This document shows positions 1 to 13,612 of a stretch of DNA of 64,000 nucleotides, piece by piece. Under the pieces are notes generated by a model that saw only the letters and a list, made by a program, of their open reading frames with translations, ran no database searches and was not told the DNA's origin. The position numbers and the translations under genes were made by a program. This DNA is from Aphis gossypii (taxonomy: Eukaryota; Arthropoda; Insecta; Hemiptera; Aphididae), in the NCBI RefSeq assembly GCF_020184175.1, contig NC_065532.1, positions 5,208,001 to 5,272,000 of the forward strand, written 5' to 3'. Position 1 is the first letter of the stretch. Every line of letters begins with the position of its first letter.

Positions 1-259
1 AGTATTATTTAATTTTTTTAATTTACATTCTCCAAACAAGTCGTCAAAACGACAACGCATTATATTATAGAAATTAAACATCCAAAGTTATTTCCATAAC
101 ATTTCCATTAGTTGGAAACAATTATAACGAAATTACGTAACGCATTACTTCCATTACGTTATTGTGTCCTACTATATGATATTTTCGTATACCTATGTAT
201 ATCATCAATTTATCATAACCACATTCGCATAATCAAGAATTTCGTATACCCATTTCAAC

Positions 260-760
260 ATTGCAGCTCGGGCCGCAGATGAAAAACAAAACACCGCGCA
301 AGTCAGCCACTGACCGTTGACGTGACTGTCGGACAAGGCGGAGGCTGCGGTGTTCGGTAGACGTTTAGGGGATGAAGTTCGGAGAAGGAAATCGTTCTCT
401 ACTAGAACGAAGGTAATGGCGTGACGAGGGTAAAGAGGAAAAACCGTCGAGCTTCTGAGACGTCGAACGGAAACTCATATCCCGTTTTTCATGAATCGCT
501 GCAGCCGGTTAACCGAGTTTAATAATGTACGCTGTATTATACGCGGGCGATAAGAAAATGGATATCGTCCAGGGAAACGCCTAACGAGTCACCGCGTATA
601 TGGTTAGATTCCGGGAAAACAGCCAGGAACAGTTATCATCCCGTGTGAGCCTGCACTCTATCACTTTCGTTACAATATAATATAGTGATCTGCTGGTAAA
701 CAGCCTTGCGACGTTTGACGTTTAACGCGATGGCAGTCCACCTATACACCATATCACGAA
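260..760. promoter_or_regulatory. GC-richer block, candidate promoter/5' exon
   Basis: This half-kilobase is visibly richer in G, C and CpG than the surrounding sequence, which in AT-rich insect genomes often marks a promoter or 5' exon. On the + strand an ATG at 380 opens a 13-codon frame (MKFGEGNRSLLER) that runs into a good donor (AAG|GTAATG). This could be the first exon of the downstream + strand MGAT4-like gene. Its end phase does not fit the acceptor at 13613 directly, so at least one more exon would be needed. It could equally be an unrelated regulatory or repeat segment. Confidence 0.25.
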
Positions 761-2819
761 ACGCATTTGACCGATAATTTCGCAATAGGTATCGATTTAT
801 TAAAATATACTAATAAGTCATTATACCTACGTGCAATAACATAGGTATTTATAGTATTCAACAAACGTTTGGCAGACGGTCGTCGTGATCCCACGAGTCT
901 ATAGACGTCGAGTTAAATAATGATCACTCGATAATGAAATTATGCTAATTGTGTAAATGTGTGAAAATAAATCGTCTGATTTTATTTATCAGCCATTCGA
1001 AGTTTTTTACCTGTAGATAGATATGTACTATATACTAGATACATATTATAATCGAGAGAGATATTTAATTTGCAAGATTACGATATTATATTTAGTTATT
1101 TGTTAGTTTTCCCCAATAATTAAAACAGAGTATGTAACTAATCTTACTAAAGTTTTTACTTTTGATCTCCAGAACTTCATCACAATTTGTTATCCAAAAT
1201 AAGATTCAGTGTTAAAGATTGAAGTATTTTATGTGCTTGAAAAACTGTCGTCATTAATCATCGTTGGACCTGCAATACAATAATGCAGTTATATAGAATA
1301 AATTCGATTTTATCGAATAGTTTTATTTCGCTTGGTACCTATAACTAAAAACGATGAATAAAAACTAATGATTATATTACCTTTAATGTCTTTTGTCAAG
1401 TTCAATATTCAATCTAATATGACGTGAAATAGGTTCTACAATAATATAATTTTCACTAATACGAATAGTACCCAATTGGCCAATTACACGGGGTAGAGCA
1501 GAACAAAAGTTTCATATATATATTTCTATATTCATATATGTATATATTATTTCTTTTATAGGTCAGAATTATGATTAAGTCTTAATTACAGTTTGCAGGT
1601 TCATAATGAGGTCTGGCCGGTATTTCGGCAGTTTTTTTAATATTCTAAAAAACACAAACATCACATCGTACATATATAACATACATTTGGTATACATTTT
1701 TAAACACGACAGAGTTCATGACAGCTCTAGCAATAATTCAGTAGGGTAAGGTAGTTAGATCCAGACGTCCAGTGTAATATATAGAATAATTATACAGTCA
1801 AAAATCGTTCGTTCCGTGTCGTCTATATTGACTACTTTGTCAGTCCTTGTCGATACGAAATGGGACCAAAAATGAAATACACCCGGTTTAGTAATACAAT
1901 TTAGACGGTTGAGATAGATACGGCTTGTGACGTTTACCGTTAGGTAATAAACTCAATGAAAATGTTTAGGAAACAAATTACCAACGACGAGTTTACCATA
2001 CCTTTCTATTATAATATGTCCTATAGCTTGAGGTAAATGTATGATATAGATTATAGAAAATAAATAAGGACACAGTAATATACATTTGAAATGTATATAG
2101 AATGTTACATTGGTCTCCGAGGACGTTTGAGGGATATAACAAATTGTTTATCGACCGGGCCTCATCGGTGTTTGAAAAAAAATCAAGTCGCGTACCTACC
2201 TACGCCACGCGAATTATCTAGGATTCTAGACGTTATTAATACTTGTGTTGGAAATAAACACGGGAGACAAATGTTTCGAAAACACGATTTTTAATGGATT
2301 AGCAATAATTGAATTGAAATAAATTCGTGGAAAAATTAAGGCCGTAATTATATCATATTATATTGGATCGAAAAATAAATACCATGTGGCAGATGGCAGG
2401 TAGGTACGTTGAATAATGAATATAATTATACATAGTAAACGCGAAGAATAATGAAAGTACAGCTGTCTTTGTTGTTGTAGAAAACAAGTTAGACTTAAAA
2501 TATAGCTGTTTCAACTCAAAGGGATAGTTAAGATGAAAATACAATTTACGAACTTAAGACATTATTAAATAATAAAGAAACAAAATATAACGGCTAAAAA
2601 TGTAAAATATTTATTGACATATTATATGCGATGAAATATCCAAGAATAATATACCTTCGGTTATGAACTCGAACGAGAAAAACTTCACTTTAATTAAACG
2701 TTTATTTTCCTTAATACTATTGATCAATTAAAAATTTAACAACTAGATCCTCGTTCTTTATCATAAGCACTACATAATATTATTGGAAAAAAAATATGTA
2801 AATGATAAATTGTATGTAT

Positions 2820-2834
2820 AGGTTAGGTTAGGTT
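2820..2834 (+). repeat. Three-unit TAGGT/TTAGG-like run
   Basis: Three tandem TAGGT units are present, the same permutation class as the insect telomere repeat TTAGG. The run is far too short to indicate a telomere and may be chance in this sequence. Confidence 0.4.
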
Positions 2835-5800
2835 ACAAATATAATAATAATGTATAATTTTATATTGTATAATAATAAAAACTTTACTTACGGATTCGAG
2901 TAATATAAAAAGTTTTATTTTGTTTTCTCTTAGTTTATAAAATTAAAGATTTGGCTGAAATTGATTATTTTTGCTATTGATCTGAAAGTAATTAATTTCA
3001 CATAAAATAAACTTTATTATTTTATGTGTATACAAACAAAGGTGAATTTAATCATCCATAAATTAAAATACAAAAAAAAACGTTACCTGATTTTATATAA
3101 GGTGCGTTTTAAAAATGAGATATGATTAAAATTGTCAACTTCCTTTGTTTTTAAACTCAACCAATGAGAGTTTTTTAATCATTTGTTCATTCTGTGTACA
3201 AAAAAAAAAACGTTCACTATATGATTTGACTACCTTCATTTCCTCAAAATTGTATAACTTCATAATCATAACAGACTGCAAAGTATTTCTTTGTTCTGTA
3301 ATTAGGAAATTATGTTATTTTGTGCTTTTTTTTTTTGTTTTTGTTAAATTAATGCAAAAATAATGAATTATATTATTAAATATTATAATTTATTTGTTTG
3401 GTGAACATTTTAAGATTCATTTTTGTTTTGATTCATTTTTATCATTTTTTTTTTTCAAAATAAATTATATTTTTGTTCTTTTAAAAACCATTATTAGTAT
3501 TTAAATTATAATATTAAAAACGTATAGAAACATTTTCATCGAACACGAATGATGGTATATTTTTATGTGGTTTATTCACAATTTTTTGAGTAAATTTTTA
3601 TTTATGCAGGCATTTCAATTATAAACTATGTCATTACGTTATTGGCATTATTCTGAAAATGTTTTGATTTTCCTACAATAAAAATATAATTTATAAGGTT
3701 TTAGTCAACTATATATATTATCGTTATATGATTTTTGAAATTTATTTGGTTTTATAGACAACGTTGTAAAGTTTTAATGAGCAATTATAGAAATTAAAAT
3801 TTGAAAATTTAACCAAATGATTTTTATGCTGCATAAATCATAATTATTATTATTATTATATTATTCTTAAATTAAATTATCAAACGTGATTCATTTTAAA
3901 GATAATTTATTGCAGTGAAATAAAATTGTTTAATCAGTTCTTACAAACAATATGTGTAGTAATATTATATAATGCAAATTATACTTAAAATAATATTTTT
4001 TTTAGCTATATTTTGATGTAAGTACACTACAAACGCGACCTGACCCCGTTGGTTACAAATAAATATAGCTGGAAAATGAGAATAATAAAACAGAATAATT
4101 TCCCCGGGCGGCAGGCGTACTCACTCTTTTATAACCTTTAATGATGTATTTATTTTCATTAAATTCTATAATTTTTGAAATTATTTAGTAGTATTTTAGA
4201 TCTTATTTTCAAATACTTTGAAATTTCATAAAATTTAAGAAATATCTTGAAGTGTTACAAATATTTTTTGTCGAATTTGAACCACTATTTTTACTGTGAA
4301 TACTTAATTAATCGATGATTTTTTCATAATATTAACGTTTCTAGAAAAAAATGTTATCAATAAGGTTTCTGAATAATTAAACTATATAAACTTGGATTGG
4401 ATTTTTCTTTGAATATTAAAAACATAAGAAAGTATTTGTTTGAATTTTGATTTTTTATAAATAGTTAACATTTTTAAAAAAATAACCTTAGCTTTCAATT
4501 AAAAAAAAAATGTATATGAAAAAATAAGTTTGTATTGCTAAAGAACAATACTTAAGTTACATTAAAAATTTAAGTATTAGAAAAAATATGATCCTTTTAT
4601 ATATTTAATGAATTCGTCGTTGAAGGAATTAATAGGGGTTACTTATTTAATCACCCTTTATAATCCTGGATTATTTCTCCTGGTATTCCACTCGGCGTTT
4701 TAATATAGTATTTATAATAAAGGCAAAGCTACAAATATAGACCCACATAATATTAGTTATTACTTACAACTGCTTATTAGTGTTACCTATTATCTATGTG
4801 TTTGACCTTAGAGACTTAAAAATAACTTCAAACTTGTGTATTTTGCATTCGAATAGGATATATTAAATTTAAAATACATTTTGTACAATCCAATATAAAT
4901 TAGATTTGAAAAATAATATTGGTAGTGCTAAGTTCTTCTCTCAAAGTCCACCAAATTTTGCTAATGCAAAATATAAAAGCCTTATGGTATTTGTATTTTG
5001 TTAGCTGACATAATTATATTATTATGTAATTTATATGTACTAGTATTCATTTAATGCATAGGTCGATAATTTATTATAAATTACAATGATGTTAATAGGT
5101 ATTGTTTTAGCAAAAATAAACAAAAAAAACCATAAAAGTTTTTAATTTAGATTGATTAAAATGGATATAATTTTTATTTCATTTTCGTCAAGGACAAAAA
5201 TATAATGGGTAGAGACGGCGCAGGCGGTTGACGTATATAATTTAATAATATACATATTTCCTTTGCCGTTTTATGTAATATGATATAATATGTTATATTA
5301 TGTGTGACAATAAAATGTAAAATATCCGTGAATATTATTTCATATTTTCATAATAATACAACCACCAGTGATTAACATTTTTTTTAAATGTGGGCTTAAT
5401 CTTTTTTTTTAATGTACAAACACAACATGCTATTGTTTATAATATAACTATTTACTTGGCAGTATTAAAATATTTAACAACTAAAACATTTGGATATTCA
5501 AATATTTTAAGGAATAATAGCAACGGCATTAATAGTTTTTTTTCACAATTACTTTTATTTTTAAATACTTACTAACTATGTCTATTGATATTACGTCAAT
5601 ATTAATATAATATATTATGCATATTATAATATTATTATGTACATAGACACATGTGTAATTTTATTTTATTTTGTCGTTTTATAATTTTGTTTTTTAAATT
5701 GAGATTTAGATATAAATAATATTGTATTCTAAAAATAATATAATAGTAGAGCTAGATTTACCCGAAAACAGGTCAAGATGGTCGTATTTAGTTTGATTAA

Positions 5801-8800
5801 AAAACTACTCTTGTTTATATGTATTGAACGTTTTTCACGAAAACTACGAAGGAAGAAATATAACCTTTTTCGAGTGAAACTTGCGATAAATTTCTAATAT
5901 TTATAGTATTTGGTAGTAGATAGTGCTGCATAACTTGTTCAGCTCTATTTTTATTTCAAGTAATATGTAAGCAAATATGTATTATAAAATATTTAATAAC
6001 TTAATTAATCTACGACAACTTCTGAAATTAAAAATATGCATTTTGTTACAAATACTTTAGATTCACATTTTTATATATTTTATTTTTAATGTTCTCGAGA
6101 ACGACGTTTCAGCAGAAAACTAAACCATTCGTCATACATTGGTATTCATACGTTTTTAAAAATTATTATAGTTATTAACACGTTGACCATGCTAGTAAAA
6201 ACTTTATATAATACATGTATTGTTATATATTTACAATAATATGAATGGTACTTTTACGTAATATAATAATAATAGTTTTATTTATTATAAGAATTTACCT
6301 ATAGTATTTTGATTTGCTTAAAAAATTATATGGTATTGTTTTCATTGTCTGTATTTGGTTCCCATTATTTTTATAAAGTTTAAAGTTTAAATTAAACTTT
6401 TAAGATAAAAAGTATCAGTTTCTAATTATAGTGAATTTAGTCCAGTTTCGGAGAAGATTGTGAACATTTATGTTTTTCTTAACAGAATAGCTTTTTCCGT
6501 ACTGTGAAGCAGAATGTAACATTTTTTTTAAATATAATATTTAACTACGATAGTTAAACTTTTCATTATACCTTGTAATTACTAATGGTAGTATTATTTA
6601 TCATAATGTTTGTAATAATGTGCATTTGGTGTGGACAATTCTCCATTTTGTCATGAGGTCTCATTATTATTATTACAAAAATTAAAACTTCTGTGTCACG
6701 AAATATGACTTGATACAAATGATATTCTGCAGTCGTTCTATAAATATATTGTTTTTGTACTTCGTTATTTTACTTTTCAATGACTGTTGGATTTCTCTGC
6801 ACTCACCTTAAATTATCATTATTAAGGTATTGAATCCCAGTCCGATAAGGAACCTATTACTAAATAAATTCATGTCGTTCCATAATATTACTATAACTCG
6901 GTTCATGGTTGCAGGCGACCCTGCAAAAAAGTATAAGTTTGTCAACGTTACTTTTTATTCAAAGCTTTTTATGAATGTTATAATAAAGACAACCAATAAA
7001 AATATGATAACCTTCGCAAATCAGTTTTGTTTTAATGTAATTAAAAAGAAATTCAAGTTGGTGAATATACCTCTCTCTAAATGTTTTTTAATTCGTATAT
7101 ATAATCTATATCTTATAAAGGTCTGATTAAAACTTTCAACCATGTTTTTCACAGAAAAAAGTTTTCTTATAAAGTTTAAACTAATAATTTATGGCTTTCA
7201 AGTTTTTAGCTTGGTATACCTATTATATTTATACACCTACGTAGATATTTATAAGAATAATAAATAAGAACCTTAAGTGGATTCATATAATTAATATGGA
7301 ATAGGTTTAATAAATATAAATATTATATAATATATACGCTATTGAAAATTACTATATTATTTAAATAAGACGATTAAAAAATGAATTATTATGAAAATGT
7401 AAATTTAAACTAACGTTTTTTTCGTATAGTGCTATATTGTAGGTTTCATAAACTATTTGTACACAGAGCTTACACAATAATATAATATATCATTAAACAG
7501 AATTTTTCGAATAGTTAGGATTAAAATTACTTCATATAATATTATTTTAATAATATTACTTTTATATCACTCAAAAATATAAATAAATCAAATATCAAGA
7601 ACTTTTTCAATTGACATTCAACATTACTGCAGATTTTTAATAATATAAAATTTATAATATATTGCACAAAACCTAAATACTTAGTGTTATATTCTACAAA
7701 ATATATTATACGAAACACATGATTTCAGAATAAAATGTAAATGTTACAAGTTTTCTAGTGGAATTCAATAATGTTATGCGTTATGCACAAATAATGAATA
7801 TAATATACAAATACCGATGTTTCAAGATTTAAAACACCAAAAAGCTATAGCTACAATCAAACCGTATACTAAACCGTCTAAACTTAAATATATTCGAAAA
7901 CTTCAACATCTTTCTTAAACCGAATTTGCAATTAACGTTGAAACAAACCAACTTATTTGATAAAACTTAATACAATATTTATATATTTATATATAACAAT
8001 TTACCTATTTAATATTACATTCGTAATTTTTATTTGTTCTCAAATATTGTATTCTTCATTCACAATTACATTGATTTCAATATTTTGATTATTTAATCAA
8101 CGCTGTCGCGAAATCAAATAATAATTATAATGGCATTTTTTATAGATGTTTTTCCGAAATTAATTAAAAATATTTTATTTCCTTCCTCGTTTTTATTTCG
8201 AACATTTCAGAGTCTCCAGTGAGCTGAATATATTTTTGCCACGCATGTCATCAATTACTTTAAACTTGCAAAATCATGATACCATTTCTAAGTCTGTAAG
8301 ACAGATGGTAGAAGTGAAGGGGATATAACTTTACGGATGTGTTTTTCCACGTTAAAATGTGTATATAATTTTAACATCGCTATAGTTATACGCGTTAATA
8401 AAACTTTACGTTTTTGCCGTTTAATTGATTTCAACAATTATTTAAAATCCGAGATAAATATTTCAAGACACTGCATATACTATATTATTCAATTAAGTTA
8501 TAGTATAAATCGCACCGCATTTTAATTTGTAATAATATTCTTACGTTCCAATTATCGTGCACGGTTGGTTAAATAAACGTTTCAATTATTTTAAACGATA
8601 CGTACCGCATTATTACTCGAGACATTTAATTAGCCTTTAAGTAAAATACTTCCACCATTTGGGAACAATCGTGCGTTATTCCTAAATAGCTAAGTCTCGA
8701 AAGGAGTAGGTATAATAAAATTATTATACTCTCTGCGCGTAATTATTAAATTTCAATTGAGTTCATACACCTTGATTTGGATGAATATGGATACAAAAGA

Positions 8801-10294
8801 TGCACACAATCATATCGCATATTGTATGATCTCTACGCTAAACGACTTAGAGTTTATGGTCTTCGTAATTGTTTATGTTGTCTTAGTAAAATTTGTAAAC
8901 AATGACGGAACATATTTCATAAAAAGCAATTCTTAACGCAGAGACATTTTTTATTACTCTCGTTTATTACAAGAATAAAGTAGGTATATAATTTATCAAG
9001 CCATATATTATTTTATGTGTACACTATCTTTTATAAACTCATAAAAACGTTTGTGTACAACTATATTTTTTAAAAGACTGAGCTTAGGATTCTTATTATA
9101 ACTTAGGAATGCTAGTTTTTAACTTTTTAAACTAAAAATTATTCAGAATTTAGAACGAAATAAACATTTTCTTATTTCTTATTTCAGAAATAATATATTA
9201 TAGTGTTTTTAATAATACATAAGAATTCAGTTTTATTGTATGGGTATGACGAAAATGTTAATCAAAAGTTCAAATCTTAATACATTTTTATAGTATGCTT
9301 TGAAAATTGAATTTGAAATGATAAATTATTGTTTTAAACAAAATTAATTTTATGATGTTTTGTATATTATTATTGCATCCCATAGCCATTAAATTGTTGT
9401 TAAATCAATTCAAAACATTTCATTTCGATTGACATAATACTTATTAATTATTATAATATTATTACATATTTGTGAAACATTTTATGGTGTAATTTATAAT
9501 AATAATAATAATAATAATACTATTTGTTATTAATACAATAAGACAAGTACCTATGACAAATATATTAGTATATTATCATATAAAATACTTTATATTTTCG
9601 TATAAAAAACTATAATGAATTAAATACATAATATTATAGAATTTACTTATTTAAATAAACGTTTTTCCGGAAATACTTAAGTAAAAATGAATTTTAAATT
9701 TTAAAATGTGTTTGTTTATTACATTATATGCAGAGCAATTCAGTAATTTTTAAATCTTTTAATAATTGTAAATCTTTATTTTACTTTTATTCGATTTGAT
9801 ACTGAAAATATATTTTCTTCTCGGTCATAGACAATTTATATAAGATAAAATACGTCTGTCCGAGATACTGTTACCAAATAGTAATAGATAACACATTTTG
9901 TATGAAATGGAAATTATTATATTTTACTGTTCATTACATGACTAATGAATAAAAAAAAATTATTAATATTTCTTTAGATTACGAAACTGATTCAATATTA
10001 CACATTTAAATAAATACAATTTAGAATATGAATCAATAGTTTTTAGTAATATAATTTTATATGCACTTGAGGAATACCTTATTTTAAAAAATATACTGTG
10101 AGTTCTATAATTCTGCTTGTCTAAACTTTAAATAATTTTAAATAATAAAAAAAAAAAAGTCAAGCTCAATATTCTTATTTAATATAATAATATAATTTCT
10201 CATAAAAATACATTAATCCGGAATTTTCTGTAGATAAATAATGTTCAAGAGGATATAAGCGCACTAATATTTTTTTATGAACTACTATTTTTTT

Positions 10295-10735
10295 ACGATT
10301 TTTTCTCCCTAACCCACATAACATGGAAAATTTGCATTAAGCATAGTTAACCTTGTTTTTTTTTTTAGTATAAGAGTGAATTTCCCAGCTATCATCAAAC
10401 TTAAATTTAAGATGATTATCTATGTTTGTGTGTTGGGTTTTTTGCGATATTAAAATATTTATTTACGGTATGAATATGTAAAATATCTTAAAAATGCTAA
10501 CGTATAAATATTTAAAATAGTCTAAACTTTAAGTTTGATAATAATTGGTCAATTCGCGGAAGTATAGGTATTAAAGTTAACAACACTAGGTTTGTTCTGC
10601 TTAACATATATTTTCTATGTTGCAAGTGGATAAAATGGAGAAATAAACGCTGCCATCCTGTTGAGTAAAAGTAAGTTTCTATTTTACCTACCCAAACTTA
10701 TTATGATTTTTAAATAAAAATAAGTTTGGTTTGGA
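10295..10735. repeat. Foldback (inverted-repeat) element plus hairpin
   Basis: The left side (about 10300-10375) and right side (about 10587-10655) are imperfect reverse complements, sharing a TGCTTAAnnnAnATTTTC-nATGTT core. A nested pair, TATCATCAAACTTAAA against TTTAAGTTTGATAATA, lies nearer the centre. Immediately beyond, about 10690-10735 forms a strong hairpin (CCAAACTTATT ... AATAAGTTTGG). A related segment beginning ATAATTGGTCAATTC recurs near 20097, so this is a dispersed family, not a local accident. There is no coding capacity, consistent with a non-autonomous foldback/MITE. Confidence 0.55.
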
Positions 10736-12379
10736 TAAAACAGCGTTATATACATTGCCTCAACAATTGAACTACTAATAGTCCAAACGAATAAGGAAAA
10801 ATAAAAAATAATTTACTATAATTTATTTTTAATTTAATTAACACTTAGATATAATTTTATTATACAGTATACGCCGTATATATCGATTAAATATAAATAA
10901 CACTCATTACTCGTTAAACATAGAGAATTTGTTTATATGTTAGTACTGTTATTCATTCGAAGTAATAAACATATTTAGGTAATATTAATGTATATATAAG
11001 TTATACTCAATTGGATTCATTTCTATTATTATAAGAAAACAATATGATTACTACTCGTTGTTTGCTCGGATAAACTGAATTTGAACACTTCAGAATTCTC
11101 AAATTAAATCAATATAATAAAATAATTCTGAATTATAGAATATAGAAAGTTGGCATGTATTTATAGATTATATGCAGGGCTTACCGCATTAATTATTTAT
11201 TCGCCTCTCGGGTTTCTGGTGCTGGATGTTCAAACACCAGAATAAGAAATTTAAACAAATGATTAGGGGTGTTCATTAATAAGTTATTATTCGGATTAAC
11301 ATGGATTAATGAGGGTGTTAAGTAAAATTCGCGAAAAACTTAATTTGAAAATTATGAATTTATCAAATGTTTTTGATTATAATGGGTAATCCATACAATA
11401 TTTCATATTTCATAAATTATTACTGATGGTCAACATATTATGATAATATGACATTACTGAATGATGAAATTAACGATGCATATAATGCATTGATGTTAAA
11501 ATTTGTTTTTAACGAAAAATATTTAATAATTAATATCCATTGATTATAGGAGTGTTTTTAAATAACTAATCGCAAAAACAAATATTCCATCATATGTTAT
11601 TATTATAAAAATATTTTATAAAAAAAAAGAAAAATCGGATTAACCAGAATGATTTATTCTGATTTCAGTTAATTGAAAAAAAAATTTGGTTGTAGAATTT
11701 TTAGTTTTTATGAGTTTAAAGGGTTCCTGCTAATTCGGTAACAAGCTCCTGGTTATCTACGTTTTTTCTTTATGGAAATAAATCAATTTAAAATTAATTT
11801 CATATGTAAATTAATTTTTTCTGATAAAAATATGAGATATACAAAATTGTTATAAAGGAGAAAAACAATTTTATAGTTACTTTTAAGGGGACATTAAATT
11901 TTATTTGAAAATATAATATGTAATATGTAGCAATAAAAATGTATTTTACCCATATATTTTGCGCGGTGAACCAAATTTTGAAGTACCCCCCGTTTGACGT
12001 CATATTACAAATTAAGTTCAAAATCCCTTCAAGTATAAATTTTAATACTGCAATATTATATAGGACATAAGTAGTATATAATATTAATTCCAACTTGATC
12101 GACGCTTTTAGAAGAGCCTCTCGAGTAAAATAACATTATCATTAATATTCTATCTTTATAGTAAGTCTTATAACAAGTTACAACATAAAATAATCATACT
12201 TTTTATCAGTTTTCCTGGAAAGTTCAAAATAAATTTGAAGTGTGTTTTGGCTTAATCTGTATAGTGTATAATGTATATATATATAATTTAATATGTTATG
12301 TATATTGTACACCGAGTATCTAACCATGTTTGTCACCCTTCTATAACTTTTTTCTCATTAATAATATTTTCAAAAATAT

Positions 12380-13000
12380 ATTTTGAATAACCAATTTACT
12401 ACAGTGTTAAGAGAGCTATCACGAATTATATATTAAAAAAACAAAAAAATGAATAACTGTACATAGTGTACAAAGATACTTGTACTTGAAGTTGATAGTA
12501 ACCATCAAATATTTATGAATATTTTCTATGAATATTATAATTTTCAAAATATTTTGAATCTTTTTAAGTTATTTATAGATATTTTACATTTTTTGATTTT
12601 TTTTTATCTTAAAAAACTTAAAAAATGTGTCATAAGATTTCTCATAAATAGTCCATACTTAAACCATACATTAAAAAGCATATAACGACAACTTTCTTTA
12701 TAGAAATTTCAATTTCAAATTTGGATAAAAAAATTTCAGTTATTTTGTTATAAATATAATTTTTTAAAACATTAAGATTAATTTTATGTTATTGCCTATT
12801 TATACTATACAAACCGAATCGCACCACTTTAGGTTAAGTCCTTATTGAGTCAAAAGTTACTAAAAATTATAAATAATTAATTTGTAATAAATAATAAATA
12901 TATACTAACGTTTTTGGCAAAAGTTAATTCAACCTACTCACTACTATATTTCTAATAGTCAATTAAATTATTACAGTACCAATTTAATTTATATATCATA
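12380..13000 (+). repeat. Diverged dispersed repeat
   Basis: The segment around 12500-12600 shows the TTTCAAAATATTTTGA / AGTTATTTATAGA phrasing seen again at 32900-33030. A piece at 12912-12960 (GGCAAAAGTTAATTCAACCT) matches about 43205-43225 (GACAAAAATTAATCAACCT). The copies are old and degenerate and have no coding potential. Boundaries are approximate. Confidence 0.4.
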
Positions 13001-13612
13001 ACATTAACCCATATAAATTGACGATCTATCTTATGACGAGAAATAACACTTAACCCCAACTGTAAAACAGAAATTTTGCCTTTTTTTCTCTCTTGTTAAA
13101 ACATAAACAAAATTATTAATCACGTACCACGTACCTGTACACAATTATTTTTCTGACTAGATTGCAAATTAAATTAAAGTGAAAATAAGCATATGATTTC
13201 TATTAATTTTTATTAAATCGATGTATGACACTTTTCAGTTTTTTGATATGTTTCTGAAACGATAAGTTATAATATTATTTACAATAATTCATTTCAATGG
13301 AAAATAAACTTTAAATATATAACATAGCATTCTATATTCGTATTTTGTATACTTATCAGCAAAAGTTAAAAATCTATATAATAATAAATTTGGATTTGGC
13401 TTCTACTTAGTGATATATGTTTACGGTTTACAATATTATAAAAAGTTATATCATAAAATATACCTATATACATTACATATATACGTAAATGCGTTAAATT
13501 GCGTGTGACGGAGATAGGTAACGATTTAGAATAAAATTTAAATACTTACATAATACATACTATAATATTATATTGTATAATAAATATTGACGTAATTTCT
13601 TTAATGTTACAG

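Larger units (their letters stand above)
1..13612. other. Non-coding upstream region, AT-rich
   Basis: No convincing coding exon was found on either strand. Reading frames here are short, rich in Lys/Asn/Ile/Phe/Tyr codons, and lack family motifs or good splice signals. The stretch contains many A/T runs and ATT/AAT microsatellites (for example near 3844-3860 and 9499-9520), a three-unit TAGGT run at 2820-2834, a GC-richer block at 260-760, a foldback at about 10295-10735, and diverged dispersed repeat at about 12380-13000. It probably includes the 5' part and first long intron(s) of the MGAT4-like gene that becomes recognisable at 13613, but no exon containing the expected membrane anchor could be placed. 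Confidence 0.6.

Noticed and set aside
2820..2834. Telomeric TTAGG array
   Set aside because: Only three units; not a telomere or convincing interstitial telomere.
6830..7126. 98-codon + strand frame
   Set aside because: Composed mainly of Asn/Lys/Phe/Ile codons as expected from AT-rich DNA; no motif or splice context.
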